Shown here one piece after another: positions 16,804 through 25,362 of a DNA stretch of 64,000 nucleotides. Position 1 is the stretch's first letter. Each line of letters opens with the position of its first letter. The notes beneath the pieces were generated by a model, which had not been told where the DNA came from, ran no database searches, and saw only the letters and a program-made list of their open reading frames with translations. The translations under genes were made by a program, and so were the position numbers. The DNA is from Bacillus sp. CHD6a (GTDB lineage: Bacteria > Bacillota > Bacilli > Bacillales > Bacillaceae_I): NCBI RefSeq assembly GCF_001293645.1, contig NZ_LBMD01000001.1, positions 310,001-374,000 of the forward strand. The letters are read 5' to 3'.

Positions 16804-17397
16804 TTAGATGGAATCATACCATTTTTTTGACGCTTGGACTTCGGAGTGTGTTAACTGATGTCCTTGATATTCCCAGTGAACCTCGACCTTTGATCCTGCA
16901 TTTTTTAGCATCTTGCTAAGTTCATCGGTTTCTGCAGCAGGGCAAATTGGATCATTTTTTCCTGCGCCAATAAATACAGGAGTTTCACTTAAGTTTGGCA
17001 GTTCTACTCCTCTTCTTGGGACCATCGGATGGTACAAAACAGCAGCTTTTAGCGTGTTCTTGTAATGGAAAAGAAGACTACCAGCAATATTTGCACCATT
17101 TGAGTATCCAACCGCTATGACATTGCTGCGATCAAATTCATACTTCGCAGCTGCTTCATCTATAAAGTCGTGAAGTTCCTTTGTACGAAATATCAAATCC
17201 TCTTCGTCAAACACTCCTTCTGAAAGTCGTCTAAAGAACCGAGGCATACCATTTTCAGAAACGTTGCCTCTTACACTTAAAACAGAAGCTTGAGGATCAA
17301 TCATGTCTGCCAGTGGAAGAAGATCTTGTTCGGTTCCACCTGTCCCATGCAATAACAGTAATACGCGCTTAGACCCTTTTTTAAATATATGTTTCAT
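16804..17397 (-). CDS. Alpha/beta-hydrolase, MhqD/carboxylesterase type
   Basis: 197 residues. Oxyanion-hole LLLLHGTGGTEQDLLPLA, nucleophile VIAVGYSNGANIAGSLL, catalytic Asp in GAGKNDPICP and His in YQGHQLTHSE. It is closest in layout to B. subtilis MhqD (YodD), a hydrolase induced by quinones and diamide, usually encoded in mhqNOD; here it is alone. Substrate unknown. Confidence 0.85.
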   Translation of the reverse strand: MKHIFKKGSKRVLLLLHGTGGTEQDLLPLADMIDPQASVLSVRGNVSENGMPRFFRRLSEGVFDEEDLIFRTKELHDFIDEAAAKYEFDRSNVIAVGYSNGANIAGSLLFHYKNTLKAAVLYHPMVPRRGVELPNLSETPVFIGAGKNDPICPAAETDELSKMLKNAGSKVEVHWEYQGHQLTHSEVQASKKWYDSI

Positions 17398-17547
17398 GAT
17401 CAGTCACTCCTCACCTACTAATATCTTGAATTCGAGATTAATTTAGTATAGTAAAAAAAAGGGGGAACGTCAAACAATTGGTTCTAACATATCACGTTAG
17501 AAGAGAATAGTATAAAGCAACAAAAGTCATATTGGAGGGGGTTTAAT

Positions 17548-18051
17548 ATGCTACCTTGGAACAAGATGTTTCCTTTTCCAAAGGATTACATGAAACAGGA
17601 TATTTTCAAACAAACAGATGTGGAAAACTGGATGTCAAAAGCAATGCAAGGGAAATTGCCTCCTAATCCACAAACATTAGGTTCCACAGACTTTTTTGCT
17701 CAGTCATTCGATCTTTTGAAATCGGCGCAGGCAAACAAGAAAAAAAAGAAAAAAGCGGGTTTTGAGGCAAAAGTATTTGAAACACATGAAGAAATATTTG
17801 TACGCTTTCCGGTTGCTTTAGAAGAGCAACTATCCCAAATTAAAACTTCTCATAATACGACTACTTTATATATTGATAATTTACCCAATTCAGGCGATAA
17901 ACAGACCATCACCTTACCGTGCATCGTTAAAGGAAATAGCTCAAAGGCCAAATATCAAGATGGTATTGTAGAGATAAGGATACCAAAAGAGACAGTAGTT
18001 CCGATAACCAAGGTGCCCATTGAAATCATAAAAACAAAGTATAAAAAATAG
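17548..18051 (+). CDS. Hsp20/alpha-crystallin-like protein, possible spore-coat protein (GerT/CotM type)
   Basis: 167 residues. A short N-terminus rich in Pro and Met, a lysine run at about residues 64-70 (NKKKKKKAG), then an alpha-crystallin-like beta-sandwich (EEIFVRFPVALEEQLSQIK, LYIDNLP, VEIRIPKETVVPITKVPIE). Distant small-heat-shock-fold proteins of this size occur in Bacillus spore coats (CotM, GerT), but similarity here is only at the fold level. GGAGGGGG precedes ATG. Monocistronic. Confidence 0.6.
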   Translation: MLPWNKMFPFPKDYMKQDIFKQTDVENWMSKAMQGKLPPNPQTLGSTDFFAQSFDLLKSAQANKKKKKKAGFEAKVFETHEEIFVRFPVALEEQLSQIKTSHNTTTLYIDNLPNSGDKQTITLPCIVKGNSSKAKYQDGIVEIRIPKETVVPITKVPIEIIKTKYKK

Positions 18052-18052
18052 A

Positions 18053-18090
18053 GGAAGACTCCTGTCATGTCTAGGAGCCTTCCGTCTTTT
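18053..18090. terminator. Bidirectional terminator between convergent genes
   Basis: GGAAG-A-CTCCT, loop, AGGAG-C-CTTCC with GTCTTTT on the plus side and a TATTTTTTA tract on the minus side. It serves the Hsp20-like gene and the convergent gene ending at 18093. Confidence 0.8.
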
Positions 18091-18092
18091 AC

Positions 18093-19226
18093 TTATAGCT
18101 GCTGAATTAAGTTTTCTAAATCCATTGTCCACGGCTCTTCAATAGACCCTCGGTAAAGTTGGAAGGTCACTTGCCTTGATTCAGTACCTGTTGTATCTCT
18201 ATGGATATATAGCTTTACAGTAATTGGATAATATAGCTTCGTGTCATAGTCGCGATCGGTTGGCAAGTCTGAAAGCCTTTTTACAAGATCGATCTCTTCC
18301 AGAAACTTTATTTTTTCCTTCAACAGGACTCTATTTTTATCATCAAGAACGGAGGCAAGTATAAACCAGTCATGTTGATGAATAGATAACACGGTTGCAT
18401 CCACAATTTCTGCAGGTGATAACTTTTCGGTATGATCTAACCATTCACCTGCGGCTTTTTTTATCATAATAGAGTGCGCATGGTCCATCTTTCGTGACTT
18501 ATGGGTAATGCTGTCTTGAAAATGTATACAAAAATGACCTGGAAACCCGTTCTGCAAAGCCCCTTTTCCATGAGGCATTCCATGCATCGAAGCAGCATAT
18601 TTATGATCTTGAGATAAAATGAGAATTGCTCTGCGATCCCAACTCCATGTTCCCCTGTATATTTCTTTCATAATTTTGGTATCTTTGTTTGTTAAAGGTT
18701 GTACATCCGCATGATAAGAACCTGCTCTCCTTTGGACTTCAAAGGTCCTCCCAGTGTCCAAATCTAATACAGTAAAGCTGCTATAACGAGGCAATGCGCT
18801 ATTTGCTTCATTCCATGTAATCAGATCTCCATAATGAACTCTATATAGTTTTTTCATGTCTTTTGTTAATTGATGAACCACTTTATCAGGCAGTTCCAAA
18901 ATCGCCCTGTTCTTTTTTAAGTCATATATATTCATTTGGTGATCAATTGCATATTTCTTATTTTCATCAAGGCTAATGTATACATCTGTCGGAGGGACGG
19001 GATAGGTAATGTCCATCCATTTCCCTTTTTTTATTGCTTTAATGACCGTTTTAGGAACTGGTAAATCAGAAATGTACTGAGATTCCAGAGATGTTTGTGC
19101 ATAATATCGTGCCGTCTCCTCACTATCTCCAAAAGCAGACACATAGCCCGGTATGCTCATATTAAACAAAAACACACTGATGACAGCTGTTACCAAGACA
19201 TAAGGATAAAACCTGTTCACTTTCAT
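18093..19226 (-). CDS. Uncharacterised exported/membrane-anchored protein
   Basis: About 377 residues; I do not recognise the family. An N-terminal signal or anchor segment (YVLVTAVISVFLFNM) is followed by a soluble extracytoplasmic region. A central HGMPHGKGALQNGFPGHFC segment and ILSQDHKYAASMH contain clustered His, Gly and Cys that could form a catalytic or metal site. ATG 19226 is one base from AGGAGG, so the in-frame GTG at 19220 (seven bases from AGGAGG) may be the true start. The longer frame to 19307 overlaps the divergent ZIP promoter and is unlikely. Confidence 0.6.
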   Translation of the reverse strand: MKVNRFYPYVLVTAVISVFLFNMSIPGYVSAFGDSEETARYYAQTSLESQYISDLPVPKTVIKAIKKGKWMDITYPVPPTDVYISLDENKKYAIDHQMNIYDLKKNRAILELPDKVVHQLTKDMKKLYRVHYGDLITWNEANSALPRYSSFTVLDLDTGRTFEVQRRAGSYHADVQPLTNKDTKIMKEIYRGTWSWDRRAILILSQDHKYAASMHGMPHGKGALQNGFPGHFCIHFQDSITHKSRKMDHAHSIMIKKAAGEWLDHTEKLSPAEIVDATVLSIHQHDWFILASVLDDKNRVLLKEKIKFLEEIDLVKRLSDLPTDRDYDTKLYYPITVKLYIHRDTTGTESRQVTFQLYRGSIEEPWTMDLENLIQQL

Positions 19227-19347
19227 TCCTCCTAAATATTGAACCAAGTACCTTTGTATTTTGTCAAAAATACAATTAAAGTATGTTGTATTTTTTTTCG
19301 TACACATTAGTACTATAAGAATTTCAATGATAAGTCAGGTGAAAATT

Positions 19348-20079
19348 ATGACAGGCGCTTTGTTATGGGGAGCAATTGCAGGTGGAGCTTTATTGCTTGG
19401 AGCTATAGTTGGGTTATATATACCAATCCCTCGAAAACTAACTGGATTTATTATGTCTTTTGGAACAGGAGTACTTATCGGCGCGGCATCTTTTGAACTT
19501 ATGGGAAAAGTGGAGATCGAAGCGGGATACAGCTATGTCATTTTTGGATTTCTAATCGGTGCCGCTTTGTTCACCCTCTTAGAAATGGTGATAATAAAAA
19601 AGGGCGGAAAAGAGCGCAAACGTTCAAAAGAAAAAAGCAAAGGACATTCTGGTATGGCTATTTTTATTGGTTCAATCATGGACTCCATACCTGAATCCGT
19701 CATAATTGGTGTTAGCCTGATAAAATCTAATACGGTCAGCTGGGTAATTGTCTTGGCCATATTTATTAGTAATATTCCTGAAGCGCTGTCCAGTTCGGTA
19801 GGTCTTAAAAAAGATGGTTACTCTAGAAAAAAAATATTGTTTCTTTGGACAATTGTGTTTGTCTTGACCACATTCAGTTCTGTCTTTGGTTATGTTGTAT
19901 TTAAAGAATTAAATGAGCTGTACATATATCTTGTAAGTGGACTTGCAGCAGGTGGCATCATCGCAATGGTTGCGTCCACCATGATGCCTGAAGCGTTTGA
20001 AGAAGGAGGTCCCATTGTGGGCCTGCTCTCTGCACTGGGTGTTCTATGTTCCTATGTCCTTTCAAGTGGAATACTATAA
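19348..20079 (+). CDS. ZIP-family metal transporter
   Basis: 243 residues with eight hydrophobic segments, typical of bacterial ZIPs (zinc and other divalent cations). The metal-site helices show GSIMDSIPESVIIGV and FISNIPEALSSSVG, in place of the usual HNxPEG motifs, and a basic cytoplasmic loop (KKGGKERKRSKEKSKG) lacking the common His-rich stretch. ATG 19348 has AGGTG six bases upstream; the frame opens at 19261 but without a ribosome site. Divergent from the unknown exported-protein gene. Metal specificity cannot be read from sequence. Confidence 0.82.
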   Translation: MTGALLWGAIAGGALLLGAIVGLYIPIPRKLTGFIMSFGTGVLIGAASFELMGKVEIEAGYSYVIFGFLIGAALFTLLEMVIIKKGGKERKRSKEKSKGHSGMAIFIGSIMDSIPESVIIGVSLIKSNTVSWVIVLAIFISNIPEALSSSVGLKKDGYSRKKILFLWTIVFVLTTFSSVFGYVVFKELNELYIYLVSGLAAGGIIAMVASTMMPEAFEEGGPIVGLLSALGVLCSYVLSSGIL

Positions 20080-20080
20080 A

Positions 20081-20120
20081 AAACCTCAACCAGATCACAT
20101 ATGGTTGAGGTTTTCCTTTT
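20081..20120. terminator. Terminator between ZIP gene and yodJ
   Basis: AACCTCAACCA, loop, TGGTTGAGGTT followed by TTCCTTTTT on the plus strand. The A-run upstream makes it bidirectional. Confidence 0.85.
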
Positions 20121-20974
20121 TACTGTTTTATCGCACGATCGAAAAATTCTTCTAAGGTAAGATTGTGTTCATCCATATAAGCAGCAACTTCTTTGCCAAC
20201 ATAGCGAAGATGCCATGGCTCATACTGATAACCTGTAATTACCTCTCCTTCTTCTGGATAACGTATGATAAAACCATGCTCACTAGCATGCTCCTTTACC
20301 CATTTTCCTTCAGAAGTTCCTCCGAATTCCTCTGTCAGGTCTAGCGCTGCAGATCTGCTAGAAATGTCCATTGCAAGTCCTGTTTGGTGTTCACTATGAC
20401 CAGGAATGGCAGAAACAGCATTTGTTTTTTCTTCTCCCCACTTTTTTAAGTAGGTATTGTAGATTCCATATTGCGTTTCATAAGAACGATAACCCGATAC
20501 AGCAAAGATCTCTACATTCTCAGCTTTTGCTGCAGCAAAAAGTTCTTCCAATGCACGTGCAGCTGTTTCCCTAAGGTATTTTTTTTCATAGTCTCCTTCA
20601 AAAGAAAACGGGACATCCGGAATAGTCAAATCCTTTGGGACATAGTCAGCTGGCAGTGACTGATTCTTATTAACAAGAACTAATAGGTTTTCGGTATTTT
20701 CAATCACTTTTTCTTCATTTAAAACGGTGAAAAAGGGCTCATCCAGTATGTACTGGTTCTCATTTGTTTCTGGTGGTGTCTCAGTCTGTGGACTTTTTTC
20801 CGGCTGGTCTTCTTCCTCCACAGGTTTTTCTTCAGTTGGAGTCTCTTCTACAACCTCTTCTACAGTATCATTAGTAAAGTACTCCCAAAATCTCCAGTTA
20901 ACATCATCCAATTGATTGGAACAGCCTGTTAACAAAAGTAAAATTACCAAAACAGAAAAATGTTTCTTTTTCAT
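20120..20974 (-). CDS. yodJ: D-alanyl-D-alanine carboxypeptidase lipoprotein, VanY/LdcB type
   Basis: 284 residues. Lipoprotein signal (VLVILLLLTGCSNQ), then an acidic, proline-rich linker (about residues 38-70), then a peptidase M15B domain: FAVSGYRSYETQYGIY, SAIPGHSEHQTGLAMDIS (zinc His and Asp) and YEPWHLRYVG (catalytic Glu, zinc His). It trims the terminal D-Ala of peptidoglycan stems outside the membrane. Placement upstream of deoD and yodL matches B. subtilis yodJ. Confidence 0.9.
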   Translation of the reverse strand: MKKKHFSVLVILLLLTGCSNQLDDVNWRFWEYFTNDTVEEVVEETPTEEKPVEEEDQPEKSPQTETPPETNENQYILDEPFFTVLNEEKVIENTENLLVLVNKNQSLPADYVPKDLTIPDVPFSFEGDYEKKYLRETAARALEELFAAAKAENVEIFAVSGYRSYETQYGIYNTYLKKWGEEKTNAVSAIPGHSEHQTGLAMDISSRSAALDLTEEFGGTSEGKWVKEHASEHGFIIRYPEEGEVITGYQYEPWHLRYVGKEVAAYMDEHNLTLEEFFDRAIKQ

Positions 20975-21152
20975 AAAATAATCACCTTTTTACTATTCTA
21001 ATATAATCATTATGAGTTGGTTAGTTCTAACATTTAACGGTTCACTAATGTGAAACATACTTAAACAGTTTACCATTAATCCATAACGCCGTAAAAAGAT
21101 TTTACTGATAATGTGGAAGATAAGAAATAAGTCACTATCCTACATTATTTGA

Positions 21153-21560
21153 TCATTGAGCATCATTAAACACTTTAACATATATCTCTCTATGACGAGG
21201 GCCATCAAATTCACAGAAAAAAATCCCCTGCCAAGTGCCAAGAACAAGCTGACCTTTATGAATGATTACCTGCTGGGAGTTACCAAGTGTTATCGCTTTT
21301 AGGTGAGCTGCCGTATTGCCTTCCATATGCTGGTATTTTGGATGTTCCCATGGGTATACTTCATCCAGCCGAAGTACAACGTCTTTTACCACGTCAGGAT
21401 CAGCATTCTCATTTATCGTGATTCCGGCAGTTGTATGCGGACAATACACCATCACATGGCCTTCTTTTATCCCTGATTTTAGAACTAGTTTCTCCACCTT
21501 CTCCGTGATATCTTGCCATTCATCCCTCTTATGTGTTTGCAGGTTTAATGTTTGCAACAT
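21153..21560 (-). CDS. YjbQ family protein (UPF0047)
   Basis: 135 residues. VMVYCPHTTAGITINENADP, YQHMEGNTAAHLKAITLG and LVLGTWQGIFFCEFDGPRHR are the three signature blocks, with conserved His and Glu. The family carries a weak thiamine-phosphate-synthase-like activity in vitro; its main role is unknown. It lies downstream of deoD, behind a terminator. Confidence 0.88.
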   Translation of the reverse strand: MLQTLNLQTHKRDEWQDITEKVEKLVLKSGIKEGHVMVYCPHTTAGITINENADPDVVKDVVLRLDEVYPWEHPKYQHMEGNTAAHLKAITLGNSQQVIIHKGQLVLGTWQGIFFCEFDGPRHREIYVKVFNDAQ

Positions 21561-21579
21561 AGAATGTCATCCCTTCTCG

Positions 21580-21614
21580 TATAAAAAAGCCCTTGAGTAA
21601 AATCCCAAGGGCTT
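21580..21614 (-). terminator. Terminator of deoD
   Basis: Minus strand: AAGCCCTTG, loop, CAAGGGCTT, TTTTATA. Confidence 0.9.
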
Positions 21615-21622
21615 AGTGTGGA

Positions 21623-22327
21623 TTATTTTTTTGTTACAGCTTCCAAAGCCACTTCCATCATGTCGCTGAATGTGGATTGGCGCTCTTCTGAAGTCGTTTC
21701 TTCACCAGTAAGGATATGGTCGCTTACAGTTAGGACAGATAAAGCGTTTCGACCGTATTTAGCAGCCAATGTGTAAAGCGCTGCAGATTCCATTTCAATT
21801 GCAAGGATTCCATACTTCGCCCACTTTTCTAGTTCACCGTTGTCATTGTAGAACATGTCGGCCGTAAAGACATTTCCAACTTTCAAATTAAGACCTTTTT
21901 CCACTCCGACGTCATACGCTTTTTTAAGCAAATCAAAGTTTGCTGTAGGTGCATAATCCACTCCACCGAATGTTAAACGGTTCATTTGTGAATCAGTAGA
22001 AGCACTCATCGCAAGGATTACATCACGAACCTTTACATCTTTCTGAATAGCCCCACATGTACCTACGCGAACTAAATTTTGCACATTATATTCATTCATA
22101 AGTTCATTAATATAGATAGAAATAGATGGAACTCCCATACCGGTACCTTGAACAGAGATTCTTTCACCCTTATAAGTACCTGTAAAACCTAACATTCCCC
22201 TTACTTCATTGTAGCAGACTGCATCCTCAAGGAATGTTTCTGCAATGTATTTAGCACGTAACGGATCTCCAGGTAGTAGAATCGTTTCCGCTATGTCACC
22301 TTGTTTTGCTCCAATATGTACACTCAT
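21623..22327 (-). CDS. deoD: Purine-nucleoside phosphorylase DeoD
   Basis: 234 residues, hexameric-type [52 protein letters not shown] and [16 protein letters not shown] cover the phosphate, base and ribose sites; the Asp of [11 protein letters not shown] is the purine-contacting acid. It phosphorolyses purine (deoxy)nucleosides in salvage. Monocistronic, between yodJ/yjbQ and yodL as in B. subtilis. Confidence 0.96.
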   Translation of the reverse strand: MSVHIGAKQGDIAETILLPGDPLRAKYIAETFLEDAVCYNEVRGMLGFTGTYKGERISVQGTGMGVPSISIYINELMNEYNVQNLVRVGTCGAIQKDVKVRDVILAMSASTDSQMNRLTFGGVDYAPTANFDLLKKAYDVGVEKGLNLKVGNVFTADMFYNDNGELEKWAKYGILAIEMESAALYTLAAKYGRNALSVLTVSDHILTGEETTSEERQSTFSDMMEVALEAVTKK

Positions 22328-22489
22328 CTTGTTACCTCCTAATAACTCTTGCCATTGATACTTTACAACAATGACTACTATACCATATATTACCCATGTT
22401 TCAAAAGAAACTCTCCCTAAAAAAGCGCATTCTTTTACTAAGGAAGAAGAAAATAGTAAGGCAAGATATTTCTCTTCAGGTAGGTGAAT

Positions 22490-22600
22490 ATGGTGAAGAA
22501 AAAACTAAAACAAGCTGTAGAACATGCCAATGAAACAAACACTACAAAGAAGAAAACCGCAGAACCTCACACTTCTAGAAGTGATAAGCAGCAAAGCTAA
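22490..22600 (+). CDS. Small basic hydrophilic protein, 36 aa
   Basis: ATG 22490 (or the next GTG codon) after TAGGTG; encodes [17 protein letters not shown] and a Lys/Thr-rich tail ending RSDKQQS. It has no hydrophobic segment. Size, charge and position before another small basic ORF resemble minor spore or stress peptides, but I do not recognise it. Confidence 0.5.
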   Translation: MVKKKLKQAVEHANETNTTKKKTAEPHTSRSDKQQS

Positions 22601-22643
22601 ATAAATAATAGTGTATACACATCTAGTAAAGGAGCTGAATCAA

Positions 22644-22787
22644 ATGGGAAAAAAACACCGTAATAGAATAAATGGACAAAAAAAGAATAACCATGTCAGT
22701 CCTGATGCAATTGAAGCAGAACATACTGCCCATAAAAAAGAGCATTCTCCTAAAGGCCGGAAAAACGGTCCTGGTAATCATATTTAA
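22644..22787 (+). CDS. Small basic His/Asn-rich protein, 47 aa
   Basis: AAAGGAG nine bases before ATG; begins MGKKHRNRINGQKKNNHVSP and ends KGRKNGPGNHI. It is highly basic, with six histidines. It resembles small acid-soluble-type or spore-core peptides in composition only. It has a strong ribosome site and a good terminator, so it is probably real. Confidence 0.6.
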   Translation: MGKKHRNRINGQKKNNHVSPDAIEAEHTAHKKEHSPKGRKNGPGNHI

Positions 22788-22793
22788 TTGCAA

Positions 22794-22827
22794 AAGGGCA
22801 AAGTTTGAACTTTGCCCTTCTCCTTTT
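22794..22827. terminator. Terminator between the small ORF and yodL
   Basis: AAGGGCAAAGTT / AACTTTGCCCTT, 12-bp stem with a 2-nt loop, followed by CTCCTTTT on the plus strand and by TTGCAATT on the minus strand. Confidence 0.85.
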
Positions 22828-23149
22828 AACGCACTGCAACTCGATTTATTTTCTTCCAGCCTCCAAATTCCAACCGGTAATAGGTGATACCAAGTGTGCC
22901 TTCATCAATCATGATAATATCGCCTGTGGCAATAAATCTGCCTTCATAATCACGGGGAATAGAGTCAGTCACATTGAACTTTTTATATACTCTATCTACT
23001 ATCTCCTGATGACTACTACCTTCCATGGTTAGTCGGAAAATGGGATTGTACCCTTTAGATTCTCCATAATTCGGTGTTTGCATAATGGTCACATCATATT
23101 CCCCTGTCCCCATCTTCATCATTCTTTTAAGAGCCAACATCCTTTTCAC
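22826..23149 (-). CDS. yodL: YodL domain protein
   Basis: 107 residues. YDVTIMQTPNYGESKGYNPI, FRLTMEGSSHQEIVDRVYKK and GRFIATGDIIMIDEG match YodL of B. subtilis; function unknown. Placement next to deoD matches that genome. Confidence 0.8.
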   Translation of the reverse strand: MKRMLALKRMMKMGTGEYDVTIMQTPNYGESKGYNPIFRLTMEGSSHQEIVDRVYKKFNVTDSIPRDYEGRFIATGDIIMIDEGTLGITYYRLEFGGWKKINRVAVR

Positions 23150-23316
23150 CCCTCAACCATTTCTATATATACTAATTAGCAATAAGGTATGTCGAATCCT
23201 TCATAAAATTATAAAAAGTTTTGTCGAAATGTGAAAAAATTTACATAGAATACACAAGACTTGCCAAATTATCATGAAAACATGGCCTCCCTCATATGAT
23301 AATTCGAGGTGATATT

Positions 23317-24432
23317 ATGTTTGGGAAGTGGTTTTCAGGGCCAGAATCAAAGATTTCAGATAATAATTTAAAACAAGTATGCACATCAGCTGAAAAAGAA
23401 CTGCTGATAAAAGAATGGACAAAAACTCCTGTTATTCCATCACCTTCGCTGGAAGAACAGAATACTATTTTGAAGATCCTCAAAAAGACAGCAAATCTTA
23501 ATCGAAATAATGTAACACGAACACAAGCCTACTTAGATTTTTACCAAAAGCACCCTGAAATTCATTGGAGCTTCTTGGCTCACATGGTTTCAAGAAATGG
23601 CGGCTGGAATATGACAGACCTAAAAGCCAGTCATATATCTACCTTGCTTTCCTACGAGAAGGCCTCCATCCTATTTCGTTTTCTTGAGAAGGCCAATCAC
23701 CTCATTTTTCAAGACGCCTACCCACAACTGCTCCTGTATGAAGAAAGTAAAAAAGCTGGCAGACCTCTATTTCATCTTCTCTTCAAATTTCATGTTTCAT
23801 CTTTTATGAATCCGATATGGACGCTTTTTTGGAAAAATAACAGTATGAAAGAACTACTTACGGTAACATTGATCATTAATGAACAGAATTTTATAGAATC
23901 CAACCTCCTCCAGAATCCTTATTTTCAGCAAAAAGTATTATCCAGTTTAACCTATCAACTCCAGGAAAAGCTTGGTTTTACATTAGTGTTGTTTCCTTAC
24001 CAGAGAGGTTCAGATATTCAATTGACTGGCCTTGGAGTACAGCAATTTTCCAACCTTTCCAATCGTATTGAGATAGGAAAAAAGCTCTATGTCTTATTGT
24101 TTAATAACGAGGATGTCTTAAAAGGTGCTTTGCGTTTTAGCAAGGAGAATTCCCATACTGGTTCAAGGGAAGATTACCTTCCTGTCTTTTTTTCATCAAA
24201 TTCTACTTCCCGAAAAATATTCAGTCCGACTATTGAAGCAGCCTGGCCGGATTTTAATCATCCTTCCATTGTGCCTGTTGAGTGGTTTGAAGATATTCAA
24301 GAAGTTTTAAAGTTTTTTTATCTCCCTTCAACCATGGTGCCGGCTGATATGGAGAAAACACATCTTTATAATTTGATGAAGCTTGCTGGAATTTCTGAGC
24401 TACATGGGATATTTTTGGATAAGGAAAAATGA
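23317..24432 (+). CDS. Uncharacterised cytoplasmic protein, 371 aa
   Basis: Starts MFGKWFSGPESKISDNNLKQ at ATG 23317 with GAGGTG five bases upstream; the frame 21 bp longer has no ribosome site. Soluble and rich in aromatic residues, with repeated short alpha-helical stretches (YLDFYQKHPEIHWSFLAHMV). The words AHMVSRNGGWNMTDLK and IFQDAYPQLLLYEES recall the DUF2515 family, which is seen in Bacillus; that assignment is tentative. It stands where B. subtilis has yodM/yodN. The phased 21-bp array begins 58 bp after its stop. Confidence 0.6.
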   Translation: MFGKWFSGPESKISDNNLKQVCTSAEKELLIKEWTKTPVIPSPSLEEQNTILKILKKTANLNRNNVTRTQAYLDFYQKHPEIHWSFLAHMVSRNGGWNMTDLKASHISTLLSYEKASILFRFLEKANHLIFQDAYPQLLLYEESKKAGRPLFHLLFKFHVSSFMNPIWTLFWKNNSMKELLTVTLIINEQNFIESNLLQNPYFQQKVLSSLTYQLQEKLGFTLVLFPYQRGSDIQLTGLGVQQFSNLSNRIEIGKKLYVLLFNNEDVLKGALRFSKENSHTGSREDYLPVFFSSNSTSRKIFSPTIEAAWPDFNHPSIVPVEWFEDIQEVLKFFYLPSTMVPADMEKTHLYNLMKLAGISELHGIFLDKEK

Positions 24433-24490
24433 TGAAGGTGGTAAAGTAGCTTTGTGGTTTTGTTGTTGGTGAATGTGTCAAAAGTGTAAA

Positions 24491-24711
24491 TGTCCGAAGT
24501 TTTTCCATAGTTGACCAAAGATTTTTGGAAATTGGCCGAAGATTTGGTTATTTTGTCCAAAGTTTCTCCTAAGTTGACCAAACGAAATTTTCAGGTGACC
24601 GAACCTCGTTTTTTTATGTCCAAAGCCTAATTTAAAATGACCGAATACCTTCTTTTCAACTGTTCACGTTGACTGAACCTATACCAAATTTGTCCGAACG
24701 GTTTCAAAGCT
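24491..24711. repeat. 21-bp phased degenerate array, core TGWCCRAA
   Basis: TGTCCGAA, TGACCAAA, TGGCCGAA, TGTCCAAA, TGACCAAA, TGACCGAA, TGTCCAAA and TGACCGAA start at 24491, 24512, 24533, 24554, 24575, 24596, 24617 and 24638, exactly 21 bp apart. After one 32-bp step, TGACTGAA (24670) and TGTCCGAA (24691) follow, again 21 bp apart. The 13 bases between cores are AT-rich and not conserved. No ORF with a ribosome site crosses it. 21 bp equals two turns of B-DNA and also seven codons. Confidence 0.8.
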
Positions 24712-24773
24712 CATATCATTTGCTTATTATTGAATATATTTCATCAAAAAAAAGTTAACAATCAGCTGAACCT

Positions 24774-24815
24774 AAAAAAGCTGCCTCCAAGGCAACGTTT
24801 TGCCTAAGAAACAGC
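24774..24815 (-). terminator. Terminator of yozD
   Basis: Minus strand: GCTG...CAGC outer stem enclosing AGGCA/TGCCT, followed by six T; it lies 32 bp after the yozD stop. Confidence 0.65.
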
Positions 24816-24847
24816 AAAGCTTGTATTAATTTCTTCTTGATCTGTTT

Positions 24848-25015
24848 CTATTCTATCTCTTCGTCTATAATGCATTTTTCCAGTAAATAATCAAACATGA
24901 TATCCGCCAACTCTTCTATCTCGCTTTCAGCTGGAACATACCCCCGCCTTACCAGCTCATTGTAAAAGAACTCGGCTATTTCTTCTGTGTCGATGACTAC
25001 TTCGATTTCTTTCAC
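24848..25015 (-). CDS. yozD: YozD family small protein, 55 aa
   Basis: GTG start at 25015 after GGGGTG. The sequence KEIEVVIDTEEIAEFFYNE, LVRRGYVPAESEIEELADI and DYLLEKCIIDEE matches YozD of B. subtilis. Acidic, helical and cytoplasmic; function unknown. Order relative to yodL, yozE and kamA is conserved. Confidence 0.8.
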   Translation of the reverse strand: MKEIEVVIDTEEIAEFFYNELVRRGYVPAESEIEELADIMFDYLLEKCIIDEEIE

Positions 25016-25203
25016 AATATCACCCCTTTTTAAAGGTTTATGTACGTCTTTAAAGATATATGTCTTACTCTCTATATTAATTCATCCGGTTGGTCAAATG
25101 CTATCTTTGTTTTCAAAAATTTCAAAAAAATGCATATCAAAGTTTAAGCGTGCATACATTGGGGACATAAGGACAAGCAGCCACTTAAAAGGAGGAGATT
25201 AAT

Positions 25204-25362
25204 ATGAAAAATTATTTAGCAAGCTTAGAAAAATTAGGAGAAGAGGAAGTGTTATTGCCTTTATTAGATAAAATTTCGGACAAATTGGTTTTCACTGCAA
25301 CCATTATCGGTGGTCCGTTCTTTATCTATTTGCTCTTTCAATTCTCCATTCTATTTTTCTAA
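25204..25362 (+). CDS. Small single-span membrane protein, 52 aa
   Basis: AAAGGAGGAGATTAAT then ATG 25204, an excellent ribosome site. An amphipathic N-terminus (MKNYLASLEKLGEEEVLL) is followed by one membrane segment (VFTATIIGGPFFIYLLFQF). Its last 12 bp overlap the convergent gene ending at 25351. Not recognised. Confidence 0.65.
   Translation: MKNYLASLEKLGEEEVLLPLLDKISDKLVFTATIIGGPFFIYLLFQFSILFF

Noticed and set aside
24254-24581. Minus-strand frames crossing the 21-bp array
   Set aside because: They overlap the end of the well-supported gene at 23317-24432 and have no ribosome site. Openness follows from a period divisible by three.
24491-24711. CRISPR array
   Set aside because: Core words are only 8 bp, the period is 21 bp, spacers are too short and no cas gene is present.
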